64,000 bases of DNA from Streptomyces sp. M92 (GCF_028473745.1 NZ_CP101137.1:7571501-7635500), one strand, 5' to 3'. Shown: positions 7,468-18,041, numbered from the stretch's first letter. Numbers and translations: made by a program. The notes: generated from the sequence alone by a model not told the origin.

Positions 7468-9066
7468 TCACATTCGGAAGACGCCGAAGCCACCGCGCGC
7501 GCCCTCGTAGGGCGCGGTGTGGACGGCGGACAGGCACAGGCCGAGGACGGTGCGGGTGTCGCGCGGGTCGATGACGCCGTCGTCGTAGAGCCGCCCGGAC
7601 AGGAACATGGGCAGCGACTCGGACTCGATCTGCTGCTCCACCATGGCGCGCAGTGCCGCGTCGCCCTCGTCGTCGTACGGCTGTCCCTTCGCGGCGGCGG
7701 ACTGGCGGGCGACGATGGACAGGACCCCGGCGAGCTGCTGCGGGCCCATGACGGCGGACTTGGCGCTGGGCCAGGCGAAGAGGAAGCGGGGGTCGTAGGC
7801 GCGGCCGCACATGCCGTAGTGCCCGGCGCCGTAGGAGGCGCCCAGGAGGACGGAGAGGTGGGGGACGCGGGAGTTGGAGACCGCGTTGATCATCATGGCG
7901 CCGTGCTTGATGATGCCGCCCTGCTCGTACTCCTTGCCGACCATGTAGCCGGTGGTGTTGTGGAGGAAGAGGAGCGGGATGTCGCGCTGGTTGGCGAGCT
8001 GGATGAACTGGGCGGCCTTCTGCGACTCCTCGCTGAAGAGCACCCCCCGGGCGTTGGCGAGGATGCCGACCGGGTAGCCGTGCAGGGCCGCCCAGCCGGT
8101 CGTCAGGCTCGTCCCGTACAGCGGTTTGAACTCGTCGAAGTCGGAGGCGTCGACGATGCGGGCGATGACCTCGCGCGGGTCGAAGGGGGCCTTGAGGTCG
8201 GCGGGGACGATGCCGAGCAGGTCCTCCGGGTCGTACTTCGGGGGCTCGGCGGGCGCCGGGTCGGCGTACGCCTTGCGGTGGTTGAGGCGGGCGACCACCC
8301 GGCGTGCCTGCCGCAGCGCGTCCGGTTCGTCCACGGCGAAGTGGTCGGCGAGGCCGGAGGTGCGGGCGTGCATCTCGGCGCCGCCCAGCGACTCGTCGTC
8401 GCTCTCCTCGCCGGTGGCCATCTTGACCAGGGGCGGCCCGCCGAGGAACACCTTGGCGCGCTCCTTGACCATGATCACGTGGTCGGACATGCCGGGGATG
8501 TAGGCGCCCCCGGCGGTCGAGTTGCCGAAGACGACGGCGACGGTGGGGATGCCGGCCGCCGACAGCCTCGTGAGGTCCCGGAAGATCGCGCCGCCCGGGA
8601 TGAAGATCTCCTTCTGGGAGGGCAGGTCGGCGCCGCCGGACTCGACGAGGCTGATGCAGGGCAGCCGGTTGGCGAGGGCGATGTCGTTGGCGCGCAGGGC
8701 CTTCTTCAGCGACCAGGGGTTGGAGGCGCCGCCGCGCACGGTCGGGTCGTTGGCGGTGATCAGGCACTCGACGCCCTCGACGACGCCGATGCCGGTGACG
8801 AGGGAGGCGCCGACGGTGTACTCGCTGCCCCAGGCCGCGAGCGGCGACAGTTCCAGGAAGGGCGTGTCGGGGTCGAGGAGCAGCTCGACGCGCTCGCGGG
8901 CGAGGAGCTTGCCGCGCCCCCGGTGCCGGGCGGTGTACTTCTCGCCGCCGCCCGCGAGGGCCTTGGCGTGCTCGGCGTCCAGGTCGGCGAGCTTGGCGAG
9001 CATCGCCTCGCGGTTGGCGCGGTGGTCGGGGGCGGTGGGGTCGAGGGCGGAGGCGAGGACGGTCAC
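7468..9066 (-). CDS. Acyl-CoA carboxylase beta subunit (carboxyltransferase)
   Basis: This 532-residue carboxyltransferase moves CO2 from carboxybiotin to an acyl-CoA. The N-terminal crotonase-type half includes RHRGRGKLLARERVELLLDP and LYWLVESGGADLP-like sequence (CISLVESGGADLP). GGAYIPGMSDHVIMVKERAK is typical of methylcrotonyl-CoA/geranyl-CoA carboxylase beta chains. The C-terminal half contains NTTGYMVGKEYEQGGIIKHG and GASYGAGHYGMCGRAYDPRF, both conserved in that subgroup. The GTG start at 9066 has GGAGGTACAGCC before it, and that Shine-Dalgarno block is duplicated in the leader. It pairs with the alpha subunit downstream in the same operon. Confidence 0.93.
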   Translation of the reverse strand: MTVLASALDPTAPDHRANREAMLAKLADLDAEHAKALAGGGEKYTARHRGRGKLLARERVELLLDPDTPFLELSPLAAWGSEYTVGASLVTGIGVVEGVECLITANDPTVRGGASNPWSLKKALRANDIALANRLPCISLVESGGADLPSQKEIFIPGGAIFRDLTRLSAAGIPTVAVVFGNSTAGGAYIPGMSDHVIMVKERAKVFLGGPPLVKMATGEESDDESLGGAEMHARTSGLADHFAVDEPDALRQARRVVARLNHRKAYADPAPAEPPKYDPEDLLGIVPADLKAPFDPREVIARIVDASDFDEFKPLYGTSLTTGWAALHGYPVGILANARGVLFSEESQKAAQFIQLANQRDIPLLFLHNTTGYMVGKEYEQGGIIKHGAMMINAVSNSRVPHLSVLLGASYGAGHYGMCGRAYDPRFLFAWPSAKSAVMGPQQLAGVLSIVARQSAAAKGQPYDDEGDAALRAMVEQQIESESLPMFLSGRLYDDGVIDPRDTRTVLGLCLSAVHTAPYEGARGGFGVFRM

Positions 9067-9067
9067 G

Positions 9068-9113
9068 GCTGTACCTCCGGGCTGACGATCACTGCTGTAC
9101 CTCCGGGCTGACG
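9068..9113. repeat. Duplicated ribosome-binding leader (20-bp direct repeat)
   Basis: The same 20 bases occur at 9068-9087 and 9094-9113 with a 26-bp period. On the coding (minus) strand each copy holds GGAGGTACAGC, so the carboxyltransferase gene has two tandem Shine-Dalgarno blocks. Only the copy next to GTG 9066 is correctly spaced. The second copy lies immediately after the AtuA-like stop. Confidence 0.8.
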
Positions 9114-9114
9114 G

Positions 9115-10781
<1,667 letters not shown>

Positions 10782-10785
<4 letters not shown>

Positions 10786-11633
10786 CGGGACCCCGCCCCC
10801 TTCGGCGGGCGTCCGGCTCCCGGCGGGCGTCCGGATCCCGGCGGGCGTCCGACTCCCGGCGGGCGTCCGGCTCCCGGCGGTCCGGCGAAGGCCTGGACGA
10901 TGTCCAGCCAGCGGTCGGCGTCCGGGCCCTCGGCGGTGAGCGCGAGGTCGGCGCGGTGGGCGCGCTGGGTGGCGAGGAGGCAGAAGTCAAGGGCGGGGCC
11001 GGTGACGCGCTGCCGGGCGTCCTCGGGACCGTACGCCCACACGTCCCCGCCCGGCCCGGTGAGTTCGACGCGGAACTGCTCCGCGGGCGGGGTGAGCCCG
11101 TGGGTGGCGTGGGCGAAGTCCCTGGCGCGGACGCCGATGCGGGCGATGTGCCGCAGCCGGTCGGTGGGCGCCCGGGTGACGCCGAGGGTGTCGGCGATGT
11201 CGAGGCCGTGCGCCCAGGTCTCCATCAGGCGGGCGGTGGCCAGGGAGGCGGCGGCCATGGGCGGGCCGTACCAGGGGAAGCGGGCGCCGGGGGCCGACGC
11301 GCGCAGCGCCTTGTCGAGGGCGGTGCGTCCACCCCGCCAGGCGGCCAGCAGCGCGGCCGGTTCCTGCCGGGCTCCCTCCTCGGCACCGTCGTCGACGTAC
11401 CGGTCGGGCGCGGCGAGGGCCTGCTCGACCAGGGTGCCGAAGCCGTCCTCGTCGGTGACGGCGACCAGGGCGGCGCGGTCGGTCCAGTGCAGGTGCGCGA
11501 TCTGGTGGGCGATCGTCCAGCCGGGCGCCGGGGTGGCGAGCCGCCACTCCCGCGGGCTCAACGCGGCGACCAGCGCGTCGAGTTCGTCGCTCTCCTCGCG
11601 CAGGTCGTCGATCACGGGCGTCGGGTCGGACAC
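10782..11633 (-). CDS. TIGR03084/MDMPI-like protein, first gene of the acyl-CoA operon
   Basis: The GTG at 11633 is preceded by GGGGAG at good spacing and gives 283 residues. The N-terminal part (ATPAPGWTIAHQIAHLHWTDR) is the helical-bundle start of the mycothiol-dependent maleylpyruvate isomerase/DinB-like superfamily. METWAHGLDIADTLG supplies further conserved His and Asp residues. The family is common in actinobacteria and often lies near acyl-CoA carboxylase genes; its reaction is not known to me. The last 30 residues are a low-complexity tail of four six-residue GRPPGx repeats encoded by an 18-bp tandem repeat, probably a recent expansion outside the fold. Confidence 0.8.
10803..10874. 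repeat. 18-bp tandem repeat, four units
   Basis: Four units of about CGGCGGGCGTCCGGCTCC lie end to end, followed by a degenerate fifth. On the minus strand they encode GAGRPP-like hexapeptides at the extreme C terminus of the TIGR03084-like protein. The length preserves the reading frame. Confidence 0.9.
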
Positions 11634-11699
11634 GGGGCGCTCCCCTCGGGCACGGCGGTGTGCGGGGCGGTGTGGGGTGGAGCATGGCAGGGCGGCGAT

Positions 11700-11726
11700 T
11701 AACAATCAAGCATGCTTGCATGATTT
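11700..11726 (-). promoter_or_regulatory. Palindromic candidate operator for the acyl-CoA operon
   Basis: An AT-rich island about 75 bp upstream of the first operon gene holds a perfect 12-bp palindrome, CAAGCATGCTTG (11707-11718). Flanking ATCA/TGAT bases partly extend the symmetry. This suits a dimeric TetR regulator, and the operon ends with one. The half-site resembles the GCAAGCA/TGCTTGC arms upstream of the VapBC genes. The binding protein is inferred. Confidence 0.55.
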
Positions 11727-11749
11727 TTGGCGGCGACACCTCGAAGGCC

Positions 11750-11847
11750 GGCCCGCGCGGGATGCCTCAGTCCTGCTCCACCCGCTCAGTCCTGCTCGGG
11801 CCCGCGCGGGATGCCTCAGTCCTACTCCGCGCGCTCAGTCCTGCTCC
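11750..11847. repeat. 49-bp tandem duplication at the kinase 3' end
   Basis: Two near-identical 49-base units (11750-11798 and 11799-11847) begin GGCCCGCGCGGGATGCCTCA. Each also contains two CTCAGTCCT-type half units. The second overlaps the kinase stop codon, so the kinase C-terminal codons (EQD and stop) are repeated downstream. Confidence 0.85.
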
Positions 11848-13601
11848 GCCCGCCAGACCGTGACGTCCGCGCGGAGGAAGGCCAGCTCGGGCACCGCGGT
11901 CGACTTCGTCTGGACGACGAGCAGCGCGATGTCCCCGTTGCGGTGCCTGACGCAGATCTCCATGCCGGCCGGCACCGAGGCCAGGCCGGCGCGGTGGCTG
12001 CGCTTGCCCGCGGTCATCAGGTCGCACATCTCGTACGTGGCGCCCGGCGGGCCGAACATCAGGGTGAAGACGCTGGTGTCGCTCTCCAGCGCACAGCCGG
12101 CGTCCTCGCAGTCGAAGCGGATGTCGCCCTCGCGGTCCTCGCGCAGCGTCCCGTCGGCGAGACTCAGGGAGGTGTCGGCGTCCACCGTCCGGGGGCCGAA
12201 CGCGTGCGCCCGCGGCGTCGCCGTCCGGGCGGCGGAACCGTCGGCCACCGATCCGGGTGCGTCCGACGAGTCCGAGCCCTCCGCTTCGGCGGACCCGGAG
12301 GCCGCGTCCGTGGACGCCGTGCCGCCGGGCGACGCCTCGCCGGACGCCGGAGACTCACCCACCCCCGCACCCGGCGTCCCGGACGCGGACGCCGCGGTGT
12401 CCCGGGCGCGGTCCCGCCCGCCGTCCCACGCCGCGTCGAGGACCGTCCACGCCGCGGTGATCACGAGCGCGCCCGCCGCCAGGGCCGCGCCCGCGATCAG
12501 CGCGACGCGTCGCCGGCGGCGCCCCCGTTCCTCCGGGCCGGCCTGCCTCGGCGGCACGGACGTGCCGTACGGGCCGGCGGGCCGCTGAGCGGCGCCCGGC
12601 CACTGCGCGACGGCCGGCTGCGGGGCCGTCCACGGCCGCGTGTGCGCCGCGGTGGGGGCCGGAACCGAGGCCGCGGCGGTTGCCGGTCCGGTGGCGGCGA
12701 CCGGCGGCGGAACCGTCACCGGTGGCCCGGCGATCTCCCGCCACACGGCCGAACCGGCCTCCTCCTCGCCGTCCCGGCCCAGCTCCCGGCGGCACCACTC
12801 CACGACCTGGACCGGGGTGGCCCGGTCCTGGGGGTCGGCGGCCAGGCACCGGCCGAGCAGGTCGCGCAGGCGCTCCGGCAGCCCGGACAGGTCGGGCCGC
12901 GAGTGGACGATCCGGTACAGCACGGTGGCGGCCGGCCCGTCGCCGTACAACGGCCTGCCCAGCGCCGCGAACGCGGCCGTCTGCCCCAGTGAGAAGACGT
13001 CGGTCGCCGCCGTGGCGTCACCCCCGGACGCCTGCTCGGGCGCCATGTACTGGGGCGTGCCGATGGCGGAGCCCGTGGCGGTGTGCGCGGTGCTGTCGGC
13101 GGCGACGGAGATGCCGAAGTCGATGACGCGCGGCCCGTCGGAGGCGAGCAGGACGTTCGACGGCTTGAGGTCCCGGTGCACGATGCCCGCGTCGTGGATG
13201 GCCTGGAGCGCCTCGGCGACCCCCGCCATCAGCCACAGCACCGCCGGCACCGGCAGCGGCCCGCTCCGGGCGACGGCGGCCGACAGGGAGGGCCCGGGTA
13301 CGTACAGCGTGGCCAGCCAGGGCGGGGTGGCGTCGGCGTCGGCGTCGATCAGTTCGGCGGTGTAGGCGCCCTTCACCTTCCGGGCCGACGTGATCTCGCG
13401 GCCGAAGCGCCGCCGGAAGGTCTCGTCGTCGGCCAGTTCCGACCGTACGACCTTGATGGCCACGGCCCGGCCGCCCCGGGTGTGCGACAGGTAGACCCGC
13501 CCCATGCCGCCCGCTCCGAGCCGGGCGGCGAGCCGGTAACCGCCCACCGCGCGTGGATCGTCGTCCTGCAAGGGCTGGAAGACCTCGGCCGCGTGGTTCA
13601 T
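11835..13601 (-). CDS. Membrane-anchored Ser/Thr protein kinase (PknB/Hanks type)
   Basis: The ATG at 13601 has GGGAGGG upstream and gives 588 residues. The kinase domain is complete: glycine loop RLGAGGMGRVYL (residues 27-38), AIK lysine at 50, catalytic HRDLKPSN with Asp144, DFG at 161-163 and APEQASGG. A Pro/Ala/Thr-rich linker follows, then one membrane helix (VALIAGAALAAGALVITAAW) after an RRRRR stop-transfer cluster. The outer domain of about 190 residues begins with an acidic Ser/Glu/Gly-rich stretch and ends with a compact part containing paired cysteines (DCEDAGCAL, YEMCDL). No PASTA repeats are present, so the ligand is unknown. A tandem duplication lies at the stop codon. Confidence 0.93.
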   Translation of the reverse strand: MNHAAEVFQPLQDDDPRAVGGYRLAARLGAGGMGRVYLSHTRGGRAVAIKVVRSELADDETFRRRFGREITSARKVKGAYTAELIDADADATPPWLATLYVPGPSLSAAVARSGPLPVPAVLWLMAGVAEALQAIHDAGIVHRDLKPSNVLLASDGPRVIDFGISVAADSTAHTATGSAIGTPQYMAPEQASGGDATAATDVFSLGQTAAFAALGRPLYGDGPAATVLYRIVHSRPDLSGLPERLRDLLGRCLAADPQDRATPVQVVEWCRRELGRDGEEEAGSAVWREIAGPPVTVPPPVAATGPATAAASVPAPTAAHTRPWTAPQPAVAQWPGAAQRPAGPYGTSVPPRQAGPEERGRRRRRVALIAGAALAAGALVITAAWTVLDAAWDGGRDRARDTAASASGTPGAGVGESPASGEASPGGTASTDAASGSAEAEGSDSSDAPGSVADGSAARTATPRAHAFGPRTVDADTSLSLADGTLREDREGDIRFDCEDAGCALESDTSVFTLMFGPPGATYEMCDLMTAGKRSHRAGLASVPAGMEICVRHRNGDIALLVVQTKSTAVPELAFLRADVTVWRAEQD

Positions 13602-13702
13602 CGGTTCCCTCCCCGTGATCCCGATGAGATGACCAGGGCCGCAGCCTATGCGGTGCGGGTGACAGCCCTTCGTGCCGGGGCCCGGGGGGGAGGCGGAGGC
13701 CC

Positions 13703-14674
13703 CTACGGCAGGTCCGGGGCCGCCTTCACCCGCCGCCCGCGCCCCACCTGGGTCCGCACCGCGCCCATGCTCGCCGCGATCACCAGGGCGATGGCGGCCG
13801 ACTGGGTGGCGGACAGGGCCTGGTCGAGGACGAGGAAACCGGCCGCCGCGGCGATGGCGGGCTCCAGGCTCATGAGGATGGCGAAGGTCGGCGCGGGCAG
13901 GCGGCGCAGGGCGAGGAGTTCGAGGGTGTACGGCAGGACCGAGGAGAGCAGGGCGACCCCGGCGCCGAGGACCAGCGTCATCGGTTCGAAGAGCTTGGTG
14001 CCCGACTCGGCGATGCCCAGCGGCAGGAACAGCACCGCGCCGACCGCCATCGCCAGGGCCAGCCCGTCGGCCTGCGGGAAGCGCCGGCCGGTGCGCGCGC
14101 TGAAGACGATGTACGCCGCCCACATGACGCCCGCCCCGAGCGCGAAGGCGGCACCGGCCGGGTCGAGGCTGTCGAAGCCGCCGCCGCTGAGCAGGAAGAC
14201 GCCGGCCAGCGCGAGGCCGGCCCAGACCAGGTTCACGGCACGGCGGGAGGCGAAGACGGACAGGGCGAGCGGGCCGAGCACCTCAAGCGTGACGGCGGGG
14301 CCGAGAGGGATGCGGTCGACTGCCTGGTAGAAGAGGCCGTTCATACCGGCCATGGCGATACCGAAGACGACGACCGTGCCCCAGTCGGCCCGTGAGTGCC
14401 CGCGCAGCCGGGGGCGGCAGACGAGCAGCAGCACGACGGCGGCCACTGCCAGCCGCAGCGTCACCACACCGAGCGCACCGGCCCGCGGCATCAGGCTCAC
14501 CGCCAGCGCGGCACCGAACTGCACGGAGAGCCCGCCGGCGAGGACCAGACCGACCGGCCCGAGCGAACCCCACCGGCCGCCGCCCTGCGCGACGTCGGGG
14601 GTGGCCACGGGGGCGGCCACGGGTGCCGCGACGGCCGGGGACGAGGTGCCGGGGTCGGCGCTGGGGGTACTCAC
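13703..14674 (-). CDS. EamA-family (DMT superfamily) exporter, RhtA-like
   Basis: The GTG at 14674 with GGAG upstream gives a 323-residue, ten-helix protein in two EamA repeats. The first repeat contains LVLAGGLSVQFGAALAVSLM and ITLRLAVAAVVLLL-like sequence. The second contains ALGAGVMWAAYIVFSARTGR and SSVLPYTLELLALRRLP. SSVLPYTLEL..LR is characteristic of RhtA-type threonine/homoserine exporters. The first 40 residues are a disordered Pro/Ala/Val stretch. The substrate is inferred to be an amino acid or small metabolite. It is codirectional with the kinase gene 101 bases downstream. Confidence 0.88.
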   Translation of the reverse strand: MSTPSADPGTSSPAVAAPVAAPVATPDVAQGGGRWGSLGPVGLVLAGGLSVQFGAALAVSLMPRAGALGVVTLRLAVAAVVLLLVCRPRLRGHSRADWGTVVVFGIAMAGMNGLFYQAVDRIPLGPAVTLEVLGPLALSVFASRRAVNLVWAGLALAGVFLLSGGGFDSLDPAGAAFALGAGVMWAAYIVFSARTGRRFPQADGLALAMAVGAVLFLPLGIAESGTKLFEPMTLVLGAGVALLSSVLPYTLELLALRRLPAPTFAILMSLEPAIAAAAGFLVLDQALSATQSAAIALVIAASMGAVRTQVGRGRRVKAAPDLP

Positions 14675-14869
14675 GGGAGCTCCGGGACGGTGTACGGGTG
14701 GGCTTCGTTCATCACGCTGTACGGCACGGTCCAGAGTAATGGACTCCGTCAGGCACGTAACTCTTTTACGCAACTGTCAGGGGCGGGACGCGTGCCTGTC
14801 AACGCACGTCCGCCAGGCGAGCGGGGCCGCTCGTCCCCGGCCGCGGGACGACCGGGTACCGTCCGCTGC

Positions 14870-15322
14870 GTGAGACGACTCCTGACCCGCCTCTGGCGCC
14901 TGCTGCGCCCCGTCCAGAGCCGCGTGATGTGGCTGGTGAACGCCAAGTTCGTGGTCGGCGTGACCGGCGTCGTGCGGGACGACGAGGGGCGGGTCCTGAT
15001 GCTGAAGCACCGGATGTGGGCCCCGGGCCGCCAGTGGGGTCTGCCGAGCGGCTTCGCGCACAAGGGCGAGGACTTCCGGCGCACCGTGGTCCGCGAGGTC
15101 AAGGAGGAGACCGGCCTGGACGTGGAGGCGGGCCGCCTGGTCATGCTGAACAGCGGCCTGCGCACCCGCCTGGAGGTGGCGTACGAGGCCCGGCTGCTGG
15201 GCGGCGAGCTGCGCCTGGACCCGCTGGAGATCCTGGAGGCCCGCTGGTGCCACCCGGACGACCTGCCCGAGGACGTCCAGCCGGTGTGCGGCCCGCTGGC
15301 GCGGGGCGAGACGGCGCCCTGA
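14870..15322 (+). CDS. Nudix hydrolase
   Basis: This 150-residue protein starts at GTG 14870 (RRLLTRLWRLL). The Nudix box is intact: GFAHKGEDFRRTVVREVKEE followed by TGL matches G-x5-E-x7-R-E-U-x-E-E with Gly in the usual place. It would hydrolyse a nucleoside-diphosphate-linked substrate with Mg2+. The short basic N-terminal helix could lie on the membrane. It is transcribed divergently from the EamA gene and the substrate is not predictable. Confidence 0.88.
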   Translation: MRRLLTRLWRLLRPVQSRVMWLVNAKFVVGVTGVVRDDEGRVLMLKHRMWAPGRQWGLPSGFAHKGEDFRRTVVREVKEETGLDVEAGRLVMLNSGLRTRLEVAYEARLLGGELRLDPLEILEARWCHPDDLPEDVQPVCGPLARGETAP

Positions 15323-15416
15323 GCCGGCCGCCCTCGCGGACGGCGTGTCGAAAACGCGGACCCCCGATCGACGCACGGGTGAAGGCAGCACACACCACTG
15401 CGAAGGAGCACCCGTC

Positions 15417-16031
15417 ATGACCGTCACCGCCGACCTGGCCATCACCCTCGACGGCTACGTAGCCGGCCCGAACGTCACCCTCGACAACCCGGGCGGCGAC
15501 GGTGCCGCCCCGGTCTTCGACTGGATCCACACCCTGGCGAGCTGGCGCGAGCGCCAGGGCATGGCCGGCGGGGTCGAGAACCGCGACTCCGAGCTGGTCC
15601 GCGAGTGGTTCGACGCCACCGGAGCCGTGGTCATGGGCCGGACGATGTACGACACGGGCGAGGAGTTCTGGGGCGACAACCCGCCCTTCCGCACCCCCGT
15701 CTTCGTCCTGACCAACCGGCCCCGCCCCACCCTGGTCAAGGAGGGCGGCACCACCTTCACCTTCGTCACCGACGGCATCCACAGCGCGCTGGACCGGGCG
15801 AAGGCCGCCGCCGGTGACCGCTCCGTCGACATCGCGGGCGGCGCGGACACCGTGCGCCAGTACCTCGGGGCGGGCCTCATCGACGAGCTCCAGCTCCATG
15901 TGGTGCCGACGCTCCTCGGTGCCGGCCTGCGGCTCTTCGACGGCCCGGGCGCCGTCCGCGGCGCCCTCGAACCGGTCCGGGTGGTCCACACTCCCCTGGC
16001 GACACACCTGAAGTACCGGATCGGCAAGTGA
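15417..16031 (+). CDS. RibD C-terminal/DHFR-like reductase
   Basis: This 204-residue protein has AAGGAG at 15402. TADLAITLDGYVAGPNVTLD is the first strand and loop of the RibD_C/dihydrofolate-reductase fold. VVMGRTMYDTGEEFWGD is the NADPH-binding signature. VDIAGGADTVRQYLGAGLID and ELQLHVVPTLLGAGLRLFD complete it. It is probably a soluble NADPH-dependent reductase of unknown substrate. A second family member follows 60 bases downstream; the two share overall layout but are quite divergent. Confidence 0.9.
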   Translation: MTVTADLAITLDGYVAGPNVTLDNPGGDGAAPVFDWIHTLASWRERQGMAGGVENRDSELVREWFDATGAVVMGRTMYDTGEEFWGDNPPFRTPVFVLTNRPRPTLVKEGGTTFTFVTDGIHSALDRAKAAAGDRSVDIAGGADTVRQYLGAGLIDELQLHVVPTLLGAGLRLFDGPGAVRGALEPVRVVHTPLATHLKYRIGK

Positions 16032-16091
16032 CCCCGGCAGGACGGGCGTACGGTCGGACCTGCCCGTCCGTCGTACCGGGAAGGACCGCTG

Positions 16092-16658
16092 ATGCGCGAC
16101 GTGACCTACTCGATGAACGTCTCGCTCGACGGCTACATCGTCGGGCCGGACGGCGACTTCGCCTGGGGCGCGCCCGACCCGGACGTCTTCCGCTTCTGGA
16201 TCGACGAGATCCGGCAGGTCGGCGTCCACCTCATGGGACGGCGGCTGTACGAGACGATGCTGTACTGGGAGGACGCCGGCCAGGACGGGGCGCTCGACGA
16301 CGCGGAGCGCGAGTGGGCCGCGCTCTGGAACCCGCTCCCCAAGGTGGTCTTCTCCACCACGCTGCCGACGGTGCGGGGCCGGGCCCGCCTGGCGTCCGGC
16401 GGCGTGGCGGAGGAGATCGAGCGGCTGCGGGCCGAACCCGGCGAGGGCGAGATCGCGATCGGCGGCGCGACCCTCGCCGCCCAGGCGGCCGAGGCGGGCC
16501 TGATCGACGAGTACCGGACCGTGGTCTACCCGGTGCTGGTCGGCGGCGGCATCCCGTACTTCCCGCGGGCCGAGCGCCGGGTGGATCTCGAACTCGTCGA
16601 AACCCGCACCTTCGGCTCGGGGGTGGTGCACCTCCGCCACCGGGTGGTGCGGGGCTAG
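16092..16658 (+). CDS. RibD C-terminal/DHFR-like reductase (second copy)
   Basis: This 188-residue paralogue of the preceding reductase opens MRDVTYSMNVSLDGYIVGPD. VHLMGRRLYETMLYWED gives the cofactor signature, and IAIGGATLAAQAAEAGLIDE plus VVYPVLVGGGIPYFP the C-terminal half. The product is shorter than its neighbour and lacks the inserted loop after the first strand. A GGAAGGA ribosome-binding site lies 7-8 bases before the ATG. The two genes probably form one transcript. No specific function can be given. Confidence 0.9.
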   Translation: MRDVTYSMNVSLDGYIVGPDGDFAWGAPDPDVFRFWIDEIRQVGVHLMGRRLYETMLYWEDAGQDGALDDAEREWAALWNPLPKVVFSTTLPTVRGRARLASGGVAEEIERLRAEPGEGEIAIGGATLAAQAAEAGLIDEYRTVVYPVLVGGGIPYFPRAERRVDLELVETRTFGSGVVHLRHRVVRG

Positions 16659-16827
16659 CGGCTGGTGGCTGGTGGCTGGTGAGCGCTCCCATCCCCGCCC
16701 CCATCGGGCCACCCCTCTCCCATCGCCCCGCGGTATCACCCCGCGCTCCGACGTCACCCCCCGGTCGTACGCCAAGTGGCGCCCGGGGCCGATGTGTCGA
16801 GCGTGGCCGGGGACCTAGCTTCGGGAC

Positions 16828-18030
16828 ATGACCACCCGATCACACAGAGCCGCAGTGGCCGCGCTGCTGACGTGCGCGCTGGCCGTTCCTCTCCTGGGCG
16901 CCGCGCCCGCGTCGGCTTCTCAGCAGGCGCACGCGCAGACTCGGTACTCGGTGCCGGAGACGCGCAGCACCGGCGCGCCCGAGCTGCCGCGCCCCGCCGG
17001 ACCGCACCCGGTGGGGCGCCGCACCCTGCACCTCGTCGACCGGCACCGCACCGACCCCTGGGTGCCGACGGCGCGGGGACGGGAGGTGCTGGTGTCCGTG
17101 TCGTACCCGGCCCGCCGGGCGGGGGCCGGGTCACCGGCGGCGTACGTGACGACCGACGAGGCACGGCTCCTGCTGAAGGCCAGAGACCTGACCGGTGTCG
17201 TGCCGCCCGAGACGCTGGCCGGCACCCGGACGCACGCGCGGGTCGGCGCCGCCCCGGCGCGCGGACGCTTCCCGCTGGTGCTGCTGTCCCCCGGGTTCGG
17301 GATGCCGCGCACCACGCTCACCTCGCTCGCCGACGACCTGGCCAGTCGGGGCTACGTCGTCGCCGCCGTGGACCACGCCTACGAATCGCTCGCCACGGAG
17401 TTCCCCGGGGGCCGGGTCATGCCCTGCGTGGCCTGCGAAGAGGTCGACGCACGTGTCGAGTTCGCCGGTGTGGTGCGCGGGAGGGCGGCCGACCTGTCGT
17501 TCGTGATCGACGAGCTGACGGACCGCCGGAGGGCCGGGGCACTGGCCCGCGTGATCGACCTCCGGCGGATCGGGGCGGCCGGGCATTCGATCGGAGGAGC
17601 GACCGCCGCGGCGGCCATGGCCGCCGACCGCCGGGTACGGGCGGGTGTCGATCTCGACGGCGACTTCTTCGTCGACGACGCCGGGGCAGGGCTCGGCCGG
17701 CGGCCCTTCATGATGGTCGGCGCGGAAGACACCCACAGTCCCGGCAGCGACGGCACCGACTGGGCCGGCGCCTGGGACCGCCTGCACGGCTGGAAGCGCT
17801 GGCTGACCGTCGAAGGGGCCGGGCACTTCTCCTTCACCGATTTCCCCTGGCTGGGCGACCGGCTGGGGCTGCCGACGGACCAAGAGGTTCCGCTCTCAGG
17901 TGAGCGGAGTTGGCACATCACCCGGGACTACGTCGCCGCCTTCTTCGAGCTCCACTTGCGGGGCGTCCCACAGCCGCTGCTCCAGGGCCCCACGGACTTG
18001 AGGCCCGAGGTCGACTTCCACCGGCCCTAG
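16828..18030 (+). CDS. Secreted alpha/beta-hydrolase (lipase/PAF-acetylhydrolase-like)
   Basis: The 400-residue product has an N-terminal signal peptide (basic start, hydrophobic ALLTCALAVPLLGAA, cleavage near ASAS) and so is exported. The fold carries PLVLLSPGFGMPR (oxyanion strand), GHSIGGATAA with the nucleophile Ser near residue 254, a DLDGDFF acidic region and GAGHFSFTDF with the catalytic His near residue 332. The overall plan matches actinobacterial secreted esterases and platelet-activating-factor acetylhydrolases. It stands alone, with a 169-base upstream region. Substrate is unknown. Confidence 0.9.
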   Translation: MTTRSHRAAVAALLTCALAVPLLGAAPASASQQAHAQTRYSVPETRSTGAPELPRPAGPHPVGRRTLHLVDRHRTDPWVPTARGREVLVSVSYPARRAGAGSPAAYVTTDEARLLLKARDLTGVVPPETLAGTRTHARVGAAPARGRFPLVLLSPGFGMPRTTLTSLADDLASRGYVVAAVDHAYESLATEFPGGRVMPCVACEEVDARVEFAGVVRGRAADLSFVIDELTDRRRAGALARVIDLRRIGAAGHSIGGATAAAAMAADRRVRAGVDLDGDFFVDDAGAGLGRRPFMMVGAEDTHSPGSDGTDWAGAWDRLHGWKRWLTVEGAGHFSFTDFPWLGDRLGLPTDQEVPLSGERSWHITRDYVAAFFELHLRGVPQPLLQGPTDLRPEVDFHRP

Positions 18031-18041
18031 CGGGATCGCCG

